DNA of 32,180 nt from the NCBI GenBank assembly GCA_032718475.1, contig JAUCBJ010002970.1:1-32180 (forward strand), written 5' to 3'. The notes under the pieces were generated by a model, which ran no database searches, was not told the DNA's origin, and saw nothing but the letters and a program-made list of their open reading frames with translations. The position numbers were made by a program, and so were the translations under genes. Shown one piece after another: positions 10,517 to 22,660 of the stretch. The first letter of the stretch is position 1. Each line of letters starts with the position of its first letter. Source of the stretch: Nemertoderma westbladi (lineage: Eukaryota > Xenacoelomorpha > Nemertodermatida > Nemertodermatidae).

Positions 10517-11020
10517 ATGGGTATAAATCATCGAGACGAGAGTTATTATTTCTACAGTTCATCAAGACGCAGCTGCAGCACACCGACCAGCTACAGCTAT
10601 ATGCCAAATGCAGTGTTAGCTCAACTTTTTGAGATTGATGTGGAAAGTCACCTACGACTTACTAACTTTCGAGGACTATATAATACATTTAACACCTCCA
10701 ATAAAAAGATATCTTCTTTCTTTGGGTCTTTACTGTGTGACCACTGGACAGACGAGGATAATAAAGACTCAATATTTACTCTTTATCAGATGTCCAGCTG
10801 GTATCATGACTTGCCACCACTGAATTCACTAGCTGTGCATAATTACTCCCCTCAACACTGCATTCAAAAACGGAAGAAAGAGTTGCAGCACCAAATCACT
10901 GATCATGATATGTTCCTCACGCTGATTAATCTATCTCTCCTCAACAGGCCAGACATACCTATGTCACTGAGAAAGGAGGTTTTGCAAGAGACTAATAAGA
11001 TGGTCTTGGTGGGCTTATAA
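10517..11020 (+). other. Unidentified 167-codon open frame, antisense within the LINE 3' region
   Basis: An uninterrupted frame running opposite to the LINE, inside what would be its 1.2-kb 3' UTR. The start used here is the first in-frame ATG. The composition looks protein-like (balanced residues, for example FFGSLLCDHWTDEDNKDS and LLNRPDIPMSLRKEVLQ), but I recognise no domain. It could be a captured host exon, part of another element nested in the LINE tail, or chance. No promoter or splice evidence supports expression. Confidence 0.25.
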
Positions 11021-11048
11021 CTTCTGTTTTCGCTGGACATACTTATTT

Positions 11049-11170
11049 AGTTAACTGCACATTCATTTCAAGTAATATTTTAATGCAATTTTAATGTGAA
11101 TCCTTTTCAGCTAACTGCACATTTAATTCAGTTTAATATTTAAATGCAATTTTGATGTGAACCGTTTATT
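11049..11170. repeat. Diverged 61-bp duplication in the LINE 3' UTR
   Basis: Two adjacent copies of a segment beginning AG(T/C)TAACTGCACATT and ending AATGCAATTTT(A/G)ATGTGAA, about 85 percent alike by eye. They lie just downstream of the ORF2 stop in LINE orientation. Confidence 0.7.
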
Positions 11171-11188
11171 GTGGTTCTCTTTTACTAA

Positions 11189-14100
11189 TTATGACTCTAA
11201 TATAGCCGCCGGGGCGCAAGCCGGATAATAATAATAATAACAGGGAATATCAATTGAGTAGTGTTTAATGAAGTACCTCCAAAATAAATCGATCAGACGA
11301 GATTTAAGCCCTACATGGTTTGTGAAATTGATTCGATTAGGTAATACATTTGCAATGTAAGGTACTCGGAACCAAAAGTTTTGTTCTGACTTGCATTTCT
11401 TCGGCCGCACAACATTAAATAAAATCCGATCATTTGAACGAGTATTTTGGTTTGATGGTCTGCTTAGTTTGAGGTGTTCTTCCCAGTTGATATCGCATTT
11501 TCCAGCGATAATCTTCGACAGCGTCATCAAATCTAAGAGTTGTAGGTAGAGAGAAAGGGGGAGTATGTTAAGTGATTTGAGCCGATCTGTGTAGGTCGAT
11601 TCATTATCTCGTAGTATCCAGATAGTGGCACGTCGTTGTAGACTCTCTATACGTGATAGGTCGTGTTTATTTGGAGACCAACATGGTGATGCATAGGTTA
11701 TTATCGGTAGAATCATAGATTTGTACATATTTAATTTCGATAGAGCGGTAAGATTTGATGCACAGTTACGTTTTATTAGTTGGAAGGCCATGTTTCCTTT
11801 ACTGCATTTTTCAGTTACGTGTGCGGTCCAGGTAATATTCGATGAGAAGGTGACTCCCAGATCTTTTTCTGAGGTGGTTCGTTCTATCGGATGGCTATTA
11901 ATAAATTTTACGTTGGACTGCCCTTGAAAGATAAGTTGTTTACATTTGCTGATATTAAATTCAAGACCGTTACTTTGACCCCAGACTGATAATTTATTTA
12001 AATCGTCTTGTATTTGTGGGGGATTGGTTGTCGGATATATGGAAACAAGTTTGCAATCGTCAGCGAGTAGATAAGGGTCTGTTTGTGTGCAAATGTTCGG
12101 TAGGTCATTCGATTCTACTAAGAATAACAATGTTGCTAGAATACTTCCTTGCGGAGTCCCGCTGTCAACATCTTTAGTTTTTGACACTGCATCCACAACT
12201 TTCACTGATTGAGTTCTATCTGATAAGATAGCTACGTATCATTTCCCATAGTTTTCCCCGAATTCCTAATTTCCATAACTTTAGTGGCACCGAACTATGA
12301 GATATTGAGTCAAAAGCCTTTTGAAAGTCTAGATAAATTATTTATATTGTTGAATCATTATTTTCTATAGCGTGATATATTTTATCTAAAACCACAAGCA
12401 GTTGAAGAACAGGTGAGCGGCCTTTTCTAAAACCATACTGAGCGCGATGATAAAGTGGACGAAGATGGCTGTAAATTGGCATGTAGATACATCGTTCTAG
12501 AATTTTCGAGGGGATGGCAAGTAAAGATATTGGACGGTAAAGCGGTACTGGAGTTCTATTGCCCTTCTTATGTCGTGGTGATATTGATGCATGTTTCCAT
12601 TCTCGTGGAAAGTAACAGTTGTCTTTAAACACCAAAAATAATGCAGCTAAAGATGGTGCTAGTTGTACTTTTAATTGTTGGAGGAAATGTGGTGGTAAGT
12701 TATCGGGGCCTCTGGCTTTGGTAACATTTAGTGATGTTAGGAGTAGTTGTACAGTGGATACAGACACATCGTAGTCGTCAATAAAATTATCATGGTAGGG
12801 ATCCTCAGTGGGGGATAATGTTGGAGGAGTAATTGATGCTGTTTTTATTGCTGGCTTTTTGTAAACTGAGTGGAAGAATTCGGAAAAATGGTCAGCTTGT
12901 TCTGCCGGTGTACATGCGGTATACCCATTATAAGTTACAAGAGGTGGTATTGCACTGGTGTTTCGTAAAGATTTGAAGTATTTATAGAGTTGTTGCATAG
13001 AGCGACTACTGGCTAGTTTGCATTCATGTTGAGCCTGGTCAGTTTCTAGATCCGTATTTATTTCGTGTTCCATATTTCGTAGTTTATTCAATAGAGATGG
13101 TGGTGGCTTTTTGTGTTCGGGGTATTTGTTAACTCTGCGTTTCAATGTTTCCAGTTTGTGTAATTTGTGTGAGGTGTGTTGGGTAACCCATGGTGGTAAG
13201 ATTGAGCGATGGAGAGTTCGTCTTGGTACGCTAGCTTCAATTATTTTTCCAATCCATTCGTACCATCTTGTGAGTAAATTATCTAGGTCTTCTATTGTAT
13301 GGGGTCCAACCATTACGCTGAAGGGGTTCTTTGTGCAGATGGTTGTGGCAACACCCACATCAAGTTTACAGAAACTATGACGATTAGTTGAGTTAATGGT
13401 GGGAACACGTTTTGGTGTTGCATTTAGTATGACTTGTACTGGATGGTGGTCGGATTTACAATTAGTTTTCAAATAATTATAGCCTTCGAAAAATGAATTT
13501 ACATCCACAATTAGGTTATTAGAGTTCGAAAGCAATATGTCTAGCGTATTTGTACCTCTCGTGGGGAATGTAACGTATTGTTTAAAATTAAATTCATCAA
13601 AAATATTTAAAAATGCACTTTCATATGGATCCCTAGAAAAAAATGAGTCCCAATGCACATTAGGCAGATTCAAGTCACCACAAATAATTAAATCATTGAG
13701 ATTTATTTCCCAGTTTTTGATTATGTTAAAAAGAATAATAAAATTAGATATTGGAATACGATATATACTTTCACTTGGGGGATTGTATATACATACAAGC
13801 CCTATTTTCCTATTGTTTAAAATACAAGTACAAGCACAAACGGCATTGGTTAAGAGATTAAAATTATCGGATAGCTCATCCTTGATGTTTAGTGTGGTAT
13901 ATGGTATACCGGATTTGATAGCGATTAAAGCACCACCATGTGAGGATACACCATCGGGTTTACCTGGTCGTTCTGCACGAACTAAGTTATATTTACTGAG
14001 AAAAAGTACCCTATTATTAAAATCTGGTGTTAACCATGTTTCACATAAACACACGAAATTATAATCTAACGTGAGTAGAGTATTTGCGAGGTTCTTTCGT

Positions 14101-14189
14101 TTATCTAGCCGAATAATACCTTGTGTGTTATATATAAGTAAGTCCGATCTATGGGTGTTCATGTTTGAGTTTGACCCGCTGGGTGCCAT
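11189..14189 (-). pseudogene. LINE ORF2: APE endonuclease plus reverse transcriptase, interrupted by two lesions
   Basis: The first part (14189-12342, 615 codons) encodes an apurinic-type endonuclease (VCLCETWLT with the catalytic Glu; ICGDLNLPNVHW; KSDHHPV near residue 250). It runs into reverse transcriptase motifs (KARGPDNLPP, YRPISLLAIPSKILER, QYGFRKGRS). A TAA then interrupts the frame, but coding similarity goes on in the same frame with motif A (YLDFQKAFDS). Near 12215 a one-base shift leads into the second part (12205-11189) with motif B (GTPQGSI), motif C (LLADDCKL) and a thumb-like C-terminus. The last codons include a tyrosine run from a TAT/TAC microsatellite. The first Met lies in the last VNTR copy. 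With a stop and a frameshift the protein is not made whole from this copy, but it has few lesions, so the insertion is fairly young. Confidence 0.9.
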
Positions 14190-14783
14190 GGGTCTGCACG
14201 TAGGGAACAGAGATCCGCTGCGTGCCGTGGTTCTGGATGAGGGTCCGGAGAAGACCCGCTGGGTGCTGTGGGTCTGGACGCAGGGACCTGAGACCCGCCG
14301 GGTGCCGTGGGTCTGGACGCAGGGAACGGAGACCCACTGGGTGCCGTGGGTCTACATGCAGGGACTGGAGACCCGCCGGGTGCCGTGGGTCTACACGCAG
14401 GGAACGGAGACCCCCTGGGTGCCGTGGGTCTACACACAGGGAACGGAGACTCGCTGGGTGCCGTGGGTCTACACGCAGGGACCGGAGACCCGCCGGGTGC
14501 CGTGGGTCTGCACGCAGGGAACGGAGACTCGCTGGGTGCCGTGGGTCTACACGCAGGGACCGGAGACCCGCCGAGTGACGTGGGTCTGCATGCAGGGAAC
14601 GGAGACCCGCCGGGTGCCGTGGGTCCAGACGCAGGAACTGGAGACTCGCTGGGTGCCGTGGGTCTACATGCAGGGACCGGAGACCCGCCGGGTGCCGTGG
14701 GTCTACACGCAGGGAACGGAGACCCGCTGGGTGCTGTGGGTCTGGATGCAGGAACCGGAGACCCGCTGGGTGCCGTGTGTCTT
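14176..14783 (-). repeat. GC-rich 39-bp VNTR between LINE ORF1 and ORF2
   Basis: About 15.5 head-to-tail 39-bp units (plus-strand core GGTGCCGTGGGTCTACACGC, then AGGGA(A/C)CGGAGACCCGC). They alternate in small variants such as GGAACGGAG / GGACCGGAG. The unit length is divisible by three and lacks stops, so several frames stay open on both strands. This explains the proline/glycine-rich open frames over it; I do not take these as genes. The block fills the whole gap between the two LINE frames and is strikingly GC-rich against the AT-rich element. Confidence 0.95.
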
Positions 14784-14800
14784 GTTATTGGATTATATAG

Positions 14801-16120
14801 TCATTCTATATTTATTACCTGTGATTGAGATGGATTTGTTGTAGTTGGGGATATATTACAGGAGGTACTAAATGAAGATGAGTCAGATCTGTAGAATGTT
14901 CGTTGTCTATGTAAACATTGATCGTTGGTTAGCCGAGCTGTGTTCATGGTTTTTCCTAGATTGTTAATAGATGCCGAGTCAACCACTTCGTTTCGGTAGA
15001 TGACCCAGCGTTTATCTGGGTGACTAGATTGCATCGCACGCCTTTCCTGTCGTAAGTCATATTGCAGACGACTTTCTTCTGGTGTGAGATCTAACGATAT
15101 ATATATGTGGTTATATCTTTGTGATTTACATAAATCACGAGCTTTCTGTAGTAGTTTAGCTCGCTTTTCTGGGGGTAATGTAACTACTACGGGTTGCGAG
15201 TTGTTTTCTCGTAGTTTCCCCACACGTTTAAAGTTTATATCGTTCTCTTCTAGTGTGACATTGAGAGTAGAGGCGATGTCGATAATAAGATCTTTGTCAT
15301 TATCTTGCGGACTGGAACCGGATATAACGATGTTTGATCTGCGTTTATTTTGTTCAGATTCTTCGTGTTTTAATTGCCGTGTTAGTATAGCAAGGTTTGT
15401 TGTATTGTTTGGTTTTTTGCAGCGGGAATATGACACGTTTTTCCATGGCCAAGCTTCATTACTTGTTGTATCACCATTAGTAGTCGTATTTTCAGTCGTG
15501 CGATTACTGGCAGCGGATTTTAAATCTTCGAGTTCTAGGTCTATATCATCGTGTTTCTTTTGTAGCTCTTCGATGTTACTTTCTGTCTCAACCCTAAGGT
15601 TCTTGAAAGCATTCTCCATAGCTCGTCTATTATCTTTGATCTGTACCTCCAAGATCTTAGATCGAGAATCGTAGTCATTTACTTGTCCGTGGAGTTTTGT
15701 TATATTGTGGTCTACTCGCAGTTCCAAGGCTTCCATTTCCTTTGATAAATTAGATAAACGACAACCAACACATTTTCCGCAGTAGAAGTCGATGCGACCA
15801 AAATCCGTCCCTATCTTTACGATGCAAATCATCGATACATCGCAATTGGAGCCAGAGCAACTCACCTCAATCTCAGTTAGTCCATCGTCACTATTTGCTG
15901 TGGGATCCACTACCGATTTAGTAGTTGCTGTGACCAAATTTGACGATTTCCCGCTTATCCTTTTGTTTTCTTCTTTTGATTGTTTGTGTAGTTGAGATTT
16001 CGGCTCGTTTATATTGGGGTTCCCAGCTGCAACTCCAATGCTGAGACGACGAGAAGATAAGGACATACTTTGACGATGGTTGTCATCGCTGTTATTGTTT
16101 CTTTTCCGCTGCGACGACAT
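14801..16120 (-). CDS. LINE ORF1 protein (nucleic-acid-binding, coiled coil)
   Basis: Intact frame of 439 codons from the Met before SSQRKRNNN. In order: a basic, Ser/Asn-rich N-terminus; a cysteine cluster around residues 100-135 (CSGSNCDVSMIC and FYCGKCVGC) that may bind zinc; a heptad-rich coiled coil (about residues 135-210); and a C-terminal domain (RRSNIVISG, INFKRVGK, PVVVTLPPEKRAKLLQKA, HIYISLDLTPEE). The last part resembles the RRM-like domain of ORF1 proteins in CR1/L2-type elements. These proteins coat the element RNA. A further in-frame Met 26 codons upstream is less likely because that segment is 5'-UTR-like. Unlike ORF2 it has no stop or shift. Confidence 0.85.
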   Translation of the reverse strand: MSSQRKRNNNSDDNHRQSMSLSSRRLSIGVAAGNPNINEPKSQLHKQSKEENKRISGKSSNLVTATTKSVVDPTANSDDGLTEIEVSCSGSNCDVSMICIVKIGTDFGRIDFYCGKCVGCRLSNLSKEMEALELRVDHNITKLHGQVNDYDSRSKILEVQIKDNRRAMENAFKNLRVETESNIEELQKKHDDIDLELEDLKSAASNRTTENTTTNGDTTSNEAWPWKNVSYSRCKKPNNTTNLAILTRQLKHEESEQNKRRSNIVISGSSPQDNDKDLIIDIASTLNVTLEENDINFKRVGKLRENNSQPVVVTLPPEKRAKLLQKARDLCKSQRYNHIYISLDLTPEESRLQYDLRQERRAMQSSHPDKRWVIYRNEVVDSASINNLGKTMNTARLTNDQCLHRQRTFYRSDSSSFSTSCNISPTTTNPSQSQVINIE

Positions 16121-19100
16121 TCTTAAAGTAGTAGATACTAATCCAGATCGGCCCAAAGGGTGCCAGATATAAATTAATTTGTAGTACCGGTAAATCAAAT
16201 AAAAAGTTGCAAAGGTTTCAGTGAATGTCAGAATGTCAAAAAAATTGAAGTGAAATAGGATAACTTACCTCAGCAATAAGTTGATTCTATTAGATTTATA
16301 TTAATAACTTACCTCAGCAATAAGTTGATTATATTAGATTTCTATTAGATAACTTACCTCAGCAATAAGTTGATTCTTTTAGATTTCTATTAATAACTTA
16401 CCTCAGCAATAAGTTGATTCTATTAGATTTCTATTAGATAACTTAACTCAGAAATAAATTGATTTTATTAGATTTCTATTAATAACTTACCTCAGCAATA
16501 AGTGGATTCTATTAGATTTATATTAATAACTTACCTCAGCAATAAGTTGATTATATTAGATTTGTATTAGATAACTTACCTCAGCAATAAGTTGATTCTT
16601 TTAGATTTATATTAATAACTTACCTCAGCAATAAGTTGATTATATTAGATTTATTTTAATAACTTACCTCAGCAATAAGTTGATTCTTTTAGATTTCTAT
16701 TAATAACTTACCTCAGCAATAAGTTGATTCTATTAGATAACTTACCTCAGCAATAAGTTGATTCTATTAGATTTATATTAATAACTTACCTCAGCAATAA
16801 GTTTATTATATTAGATTTCTATTAGATAACTTACCTCAGCAATAAGTTGTTTTTTTTAGATTTCTATTAATAGCTTACCTCAGCAATAAGTTGATTCTAT
16901 TAGATTTCTATTAGATAACTTAACTCAGAAATAAATTGATTTTATTAGATTTCTATTAATAACTTACATAAGCAATAAGTTGATTCTAATAGATTTCTAT
17001 TAATAACTACCTCAGCAATAAGTTGATTTTATTAGATAACTTACCTCAGCAATTGATTCTAATAGATTTATATTAATAACTTACCTCAGCAATAAGTTGA
17101 TTCTAATAGATTTATATTAATAACTACCTCAGCAATAAGTTGATTTTATTAGATAACTTACCTCAGCAATAAGTTGATTCTAATAGATTTCTATTAATAA
17201 CTTACCTCAGCAATAAGTTGATTCTAATAGATTTCTATTAATAACTTACCTCAGCAATAAGTTGATTCTATTAGATAACTTACCTCAGCAATAAGTTGAT
17301 TCTAATAGATTTATATTAATAACTACCTCAGCAATAAGCTGATTTTATTAGATAACTTACCTCAGCAATAAGTTGATTCTAATAGATTTCTATTAATAAC
17401 TTACCTCAGCAATAAGTTGATTCTAATAGATTTCTATTAATAACTACCTCAGCAATAAGTTGATTTTATTAGATAACTTACCTCAGCAATAAGTTGATTT
17501 TATTAGATAACTTACCTCAGCAATTGATTCTAATAGATTTATATTACCTCAGCAATAAGTTGATTCTAATAGATTTCTATTAATAACTTACCTCAGCAAT
17601 AAGTTGATTCTAATAGATTTCTATTAATAACTACCTCAGCAATAAGTTGATTTTATTAGATAACTTACCTCAGCAATAAGTTGATTCTAATAGATTTCTA
17701 TTAATAACTTACCTCAGCAATAAGTTGATTCTAATAGATTTCTATTAATAACTTACATAAGCAATAAGTTGATTCTAATAGATTTCTATTAATAACTACC
17801 TCAGCAATAAGTTGATTTTATTAGATAACTTACCTCAGCAATTGATTCTAATAGATTTATATTAATAACTTACCTCAGCAATAAGTTGATTCTAATAGAT
17901 TTCTATTAATAACTACCTCAGCAATAAGTTGATTTTATTAGATAACTTACCTCAGCAATTGATTCTAATAGATTTATATTAATAACTTACCTCAGCAATA
18001 AGTTGATTCTAATAGATTTCTATTAATAACTACCTCAGCAATAAGTTGATTCTATTAGATAACTTACCTCAGCAATAAGTTGATTCTAATAGATTTATAT
18101 TAATAACTACCTCAGCAATAAGTTGATTTTATTAAATAACTTACCTCAGCAATAAGTTGATTCTAATAGATATCTATTAATAACTTACCTCAGCAATAAG
18201 TTGATTCTAATAGATTTATATTAATAACTACCTCAGCAATAAGTTGATTTTATTAGATAACTTACCTCAGCAATAAGTTGATTCTAATAGATTTATATTA
18301 ATAACTACCTCAGCAATAAGTTGATTTTATTAGATAACTTACCTCAGCAATAAGTTGATTTTATTAGATAACTTACCTCAGCAATAAGTTGATTCTAATA
18401 GATTTATATTAATAACTACCTCAGCAATAAGTTGATTTTATTAGATAACTTACCTCAGCAATAAGTTGATTCTAATAGATTTATATTAATAACTACCTCA
18501 GCAATAAGTTGATTTTATTAGATAACTTACCTCAGCAATAAGTTGATTCTAATATATTTATATTAATAACTACCTCAGCAATAAGTTGATTTTATTAGAT
18601 AACTTAACTCAGCAATAAGTTGATTCTATTAGATTTATATTAATAACTTACCTCAGCAATAAGTTGATTCTAATAGATTTCTATTAATAACTTACCTCAG
18701 CAATAAGTTGATTCTATTAGATTTATTTTAATAACTTACCTCAGCAATAAGTTGATTCTATTAGATTTATATTAATAACTTACCTCAGCAATAAGTTGAT
18801 TCTAATAGATTTCTATTAATAACTTACCTCAGCAATAAGTTGATTCTAATAGATTTATATTAATAACTACCTCAGCAATAAGTTGATTTTATTAGATAAC
18901 TTACCTCAGCAATAAGTTGATTTTATTAGATAACTTACCTCAGCAATTGATTCTAATAGATTTATATTAATAACTTACCTCAACAATAAGTTGATTCTAA
19001 TAGATTTCTATTAATAACTACCTCAGCAATAAGTTGATTTTATTAGATAACTTACCTCAGCAATAAGTTGATTTTATTAGATAACTTACCTCAGCAATTG

Positions 19101-20273
19101 ATTCTAATAGATTTATATTAATAACTTACCTCAGCAATAAGTTGATTCTAATAGATTTCTATTAATAACTTACCTCAGCAATAAGTTGATTCTAATAGAT
19201 TTCTATTAATAACTTACCTCAGCAATAAGTTGATTCTATTAGATAACTTACCTCAGCAATAAGTTGATTTTATTAGATAACTTACCTCGGCAATAAGTTG
19301 ATTCTATATGATTTCTATTAATAACTTACCTCAGCAATAAGTTGATTCTATTAGATTTATATTAATAACTTACCTCAGCAATAAGTTGATTCTAATAGAT
19401 TTCTATTAATAACTTACCTCAGCAATAAGTTGATTCTAATAGATTTATATTAATAACTACCTCAAGTTGATTTTATTAGATAACTTACCTCAGCAATAAG
19501 TTGATTCTAATAGATTTCTATTAATAACTTACCTCAGCAATAAGTTGATTCTAATAGATTTATATTAATAACTACCTCAGCAATAAGTTGATTTTATTAG
19601 ATAACTTACCTCAGCAATAAGTTGATTTTATTAGATAACTTACCTCAGCAATTGATTCTAATAGATTTATATATTAATAACTTACCTCAGCAAAAAGTTG
19701 ATTCTAATAGATTTCTATTAATAACTTACCTCAGCAATAAGTCGATTTTATTAGATAACTTACCTCAGCAATAAATTGATTCTATATGATTTCTATTAAT
19801 AACTTACCTCAGCAATAAGTTGATTCTAATAGATTTCTATTAATAACTTACCTCAGCAATAAGTTGATTTTATTAGATAACTTACCTCAGCAATAAGTTG
19901 ATTCTAATAGATTTATATTAATAACTTACCTCAGCAATAAGTTGATTTTATTAGATAACTTACCTCAGCAATAAGTTGATTTTATTAGATAACTTACCTC
20001 AGCAATTGATTCTAATAGATTTATATTAATAACTTACCTCAGCAATAAGTTGATTCTAATAGATTTCTATTAATAACTTACCTCAGCAATAAGTTGATTT
20101 TATTAGATAACTTACCTCAGCAATTGATTCTAATAGATTTATATTAATAACTTACCTCAGCAATAAGTTGATTCTCATAGATTTCTATTAATAACTTACC
20201 TCAGCAATAAGTTGATTTTATTAGATAACTTACCTCAGTAATAAGTTGATTTTATTAGATAACTTACCTCAGC

Positions 20274-20895
20274 AATAAGTTGATTCTAATAGATTTATAT
20301 TAATAACTTACCACAGCAATAAGTTGATTCTAATAGATTTATATTAATAACTACCTCAGCAATAAGTTGATTTTATTAGATAACTTACCTCAGTAATAAG
20401 TTGATTCTATTAGATAACTTACCTCAGCAATAAGTTGATTCTAATAGATTTATATTAATAACTTACCACAGCAATAAGTTGATTCTAATAGATTTATATT
20501 AATAACTACCTCAGCAATAAGTTGATTTTATTAGATAACTTACCTCAGTAATAAGTTGATTTTATTAGATAACTTACCTCAGCAATAAGTTGATTCTAAT
20601 AGATTTATATTAATAACTTACCACAGCAATAAGTTGATTCTAATAGATTTATATTAATAACTACCTCAGCAATAAGTTGATTTTATTAGATAACTTACCT
20701 CAGTAATAAGTTGATTCTATTAGATAACTTACCTCAGCAATAAGTTGATTCTAATAGATTTATATTAATAACTTACCACAGCAATAAGTTGATTCTAATA
20801 GATTTATATTAATAACTACCTCAGCAATTAGTTGATTTTATTAGATAACTTACCTCAGTAATAAGTTGATTCTATTAGATAACTTACCTCAGCAA
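20274..20895. repeat. Higher-order repeat, 155-bp period, 4 copies
   Basis: The rare unit variant with ACTTACCACAG recurs at 20311, 20466, 20621 and 20776, exactly 155 bp apart. Each copy is a fixed four-unit cassette of two long and two short units, so whole cassettes were duplicated together. Confidence 0.85.
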
Positions 20896-21529
20896 TAAGT
20901 TGATTCTAATAGATTTATATTAATAACTTACCTCAGCAATAAGTTGATTCTAATAGATTTCTATTAATAACTTACCTCAGCAATAAGTTGATTCTAATAG
21001 ATTTCTATTAATAACTTACCTCAACAATAAGTTGATTCTATTAGATAACTTACCTCAGCAATAAGTTGATTCTAATAGATTTCTATTAATAACTTACCTC
21101 AGCAATAAGTTGATTCTAATAGATTTCTATTAATAACTTACCTCAGCAATAAGTTGATTCTAATAGATTTCTATTAATAACTTACCTCAACAATAAGTTG
21201 ATTCTATTAGATAACTTACCTCAGCAATAAGTTGATTCTAATAGATTTCTATTAATAACTTACCTCAGCAATAAGTTGATTTTATTAGATAACTTACCTC
21301 AGTAATAAGTTGATTCTAATAGATTTATATTAATAACTTACCTCCAGCAATAAGTTGATTCTATTAGATTTCTATTAATAACTTACCTCTGTAATAAGTT
21401 GATTTTATTAGATAACTTACCTCAGCAATAAGTTGATTTTATTAGATAACTTACCTCAGCAATAAGTTGATTTTATTAGATAACTTACCTCAGCAATAAG
21501 TTGATTTTATTAGATAACTTACCTCTGTA

Positions 21530-22660
21530 ATAAGTTGATTCTATTTGATTTCTATAAGATAACTTACATCAGCAATAAGTTGATTCTATTAGATTTCTAT
21601 TACATAACTTACCTCAGGAATAAGTTGATTCTATTTGATTACTATAAGATAACTTACATCAGCAATAAGTTGATTCTATTAGATTTCTATCACATAACTT
21701 ACCTCAGGAATAAGTTGATTCTAATAGATTTATATTAATAACTTACCTCAGCAATAAGTTGATTTTATTAGATAACTTACCTCTGTAATAAGTTGATTCT
21801 ATTTGATTACTATAAGATAACTTACATCAGCAATAAGTTGATTTTATTAGATAACTTACCTCAGCAATAAGTTGATTTTATTAGATAACTTACCTCAGCA
21901 ATAAGTTGATTTTATTAGATAACTTACCTCTGTAATAAGTTGATTCTATTTGATTTCTATAAGATAACTTACATCAGCAATAAGTTGATTCTATTAGATT
22001 TCTATTACATAACTTACCTCAGGAATAAGTTGATTCTATTTGATTACTATAAGATAACTTACATCAGCAATAAGTTGATTCTATTAGATTTCTATCACAT
22101 AACTTACCTCAGGAATAAGTTGATTCTAATAGATTTATATTAATAACTTACCTCAGCAATAAGTTGATTTTATTAGATAACTTACCTCAGCAATAAGTTG
22201 ATTTTATTAGATAACTTACCTCAGCAATAAGTTGATTTTATTAGATAACTTACCTCAGCAATAAGTTGATTTTATTAGATAACTTACCTCTGTAATAAGT
22301 TGATTCTATTTGATTTCTATAAGATAACTTACATCAGCAATAAGTTGATTCTATTAGATTTCTATTACATAACTTACCTCAGGAATAAGTTGATTCTATT
22401 TGATTACTATAAGATAACTTACATCAGCAATAAGTTGATTCTATTAGATTTCTATCACATAACTTACCTCAGGAATAAGTTGATTCTAATAGATTTATAT
22501 TAATAACTTACCTCAGCAATAAGTTGATTTTATTAGATAACTTACCTCTGTAATAAGTTGATTCTATTTGATTACTATAAGATAACTTACATCAGCAATA
22601 AGTTGATTCTATTAGATTTCTATCACATAACTTACCTCAGGAATAAGTTGATTCTAATAG
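21530..22660. repeat. Higher-order repeat, 360-405-bp period, 3 full copies plus a partial one
   Basis: A segment of about 204 bp with the rare variants ATTTGATT(T/A)CTATAAGATAA, ACTTACATCAG and CTATCACATAA is repeated without change at 21535, 21940 and 22300, with a shortened version at 22560-22660. Spacings of 405 and 360 bp differ by the number of 34-bp units between. Confidence 0.9.

Larger units (their letters stand above)
9997..16257 (-). mobile_element. CR1-like LINE, near full length, inserted in the array
   Basis: Oriented with the host gene (minus strand). In order: short 5' UTR (16257-16121), ORF1 (16120-14801), a GC-rich 39-bp VNTR (14783-14176), ORF2 with endonuclease and reverse transcriptase (14189-11189, two lesions), a 1.2-kb 3' UTR, a hairpin ATGGGG-TTT-CCCCCAT complement (about 10100-10115) and an (AAT)n tail (10024-9997). 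Both edges meet array units: the left edge ends at ATTAGAT and the right resumes at GATAACTTACC. This gives at most a 3-bp target duplication. The clade is judged from ORF1 architecture, RT motifs and the simple-repeat tail. Confidence 0.88.

Noticed and set aside
14071-14844. Plus-strand frames of 118-257 codons rich in Gly/Pro/Thr
   Set aside because: Produced by the stop-free 39-bp VNTR, with period divisible by three, inside the LINE.
21535-22503. Three identical 67-codon open frames
   Set aside because: They read through the donor-copy array on the strand opposite to the gene and are identical only because of the higher-order repeat.
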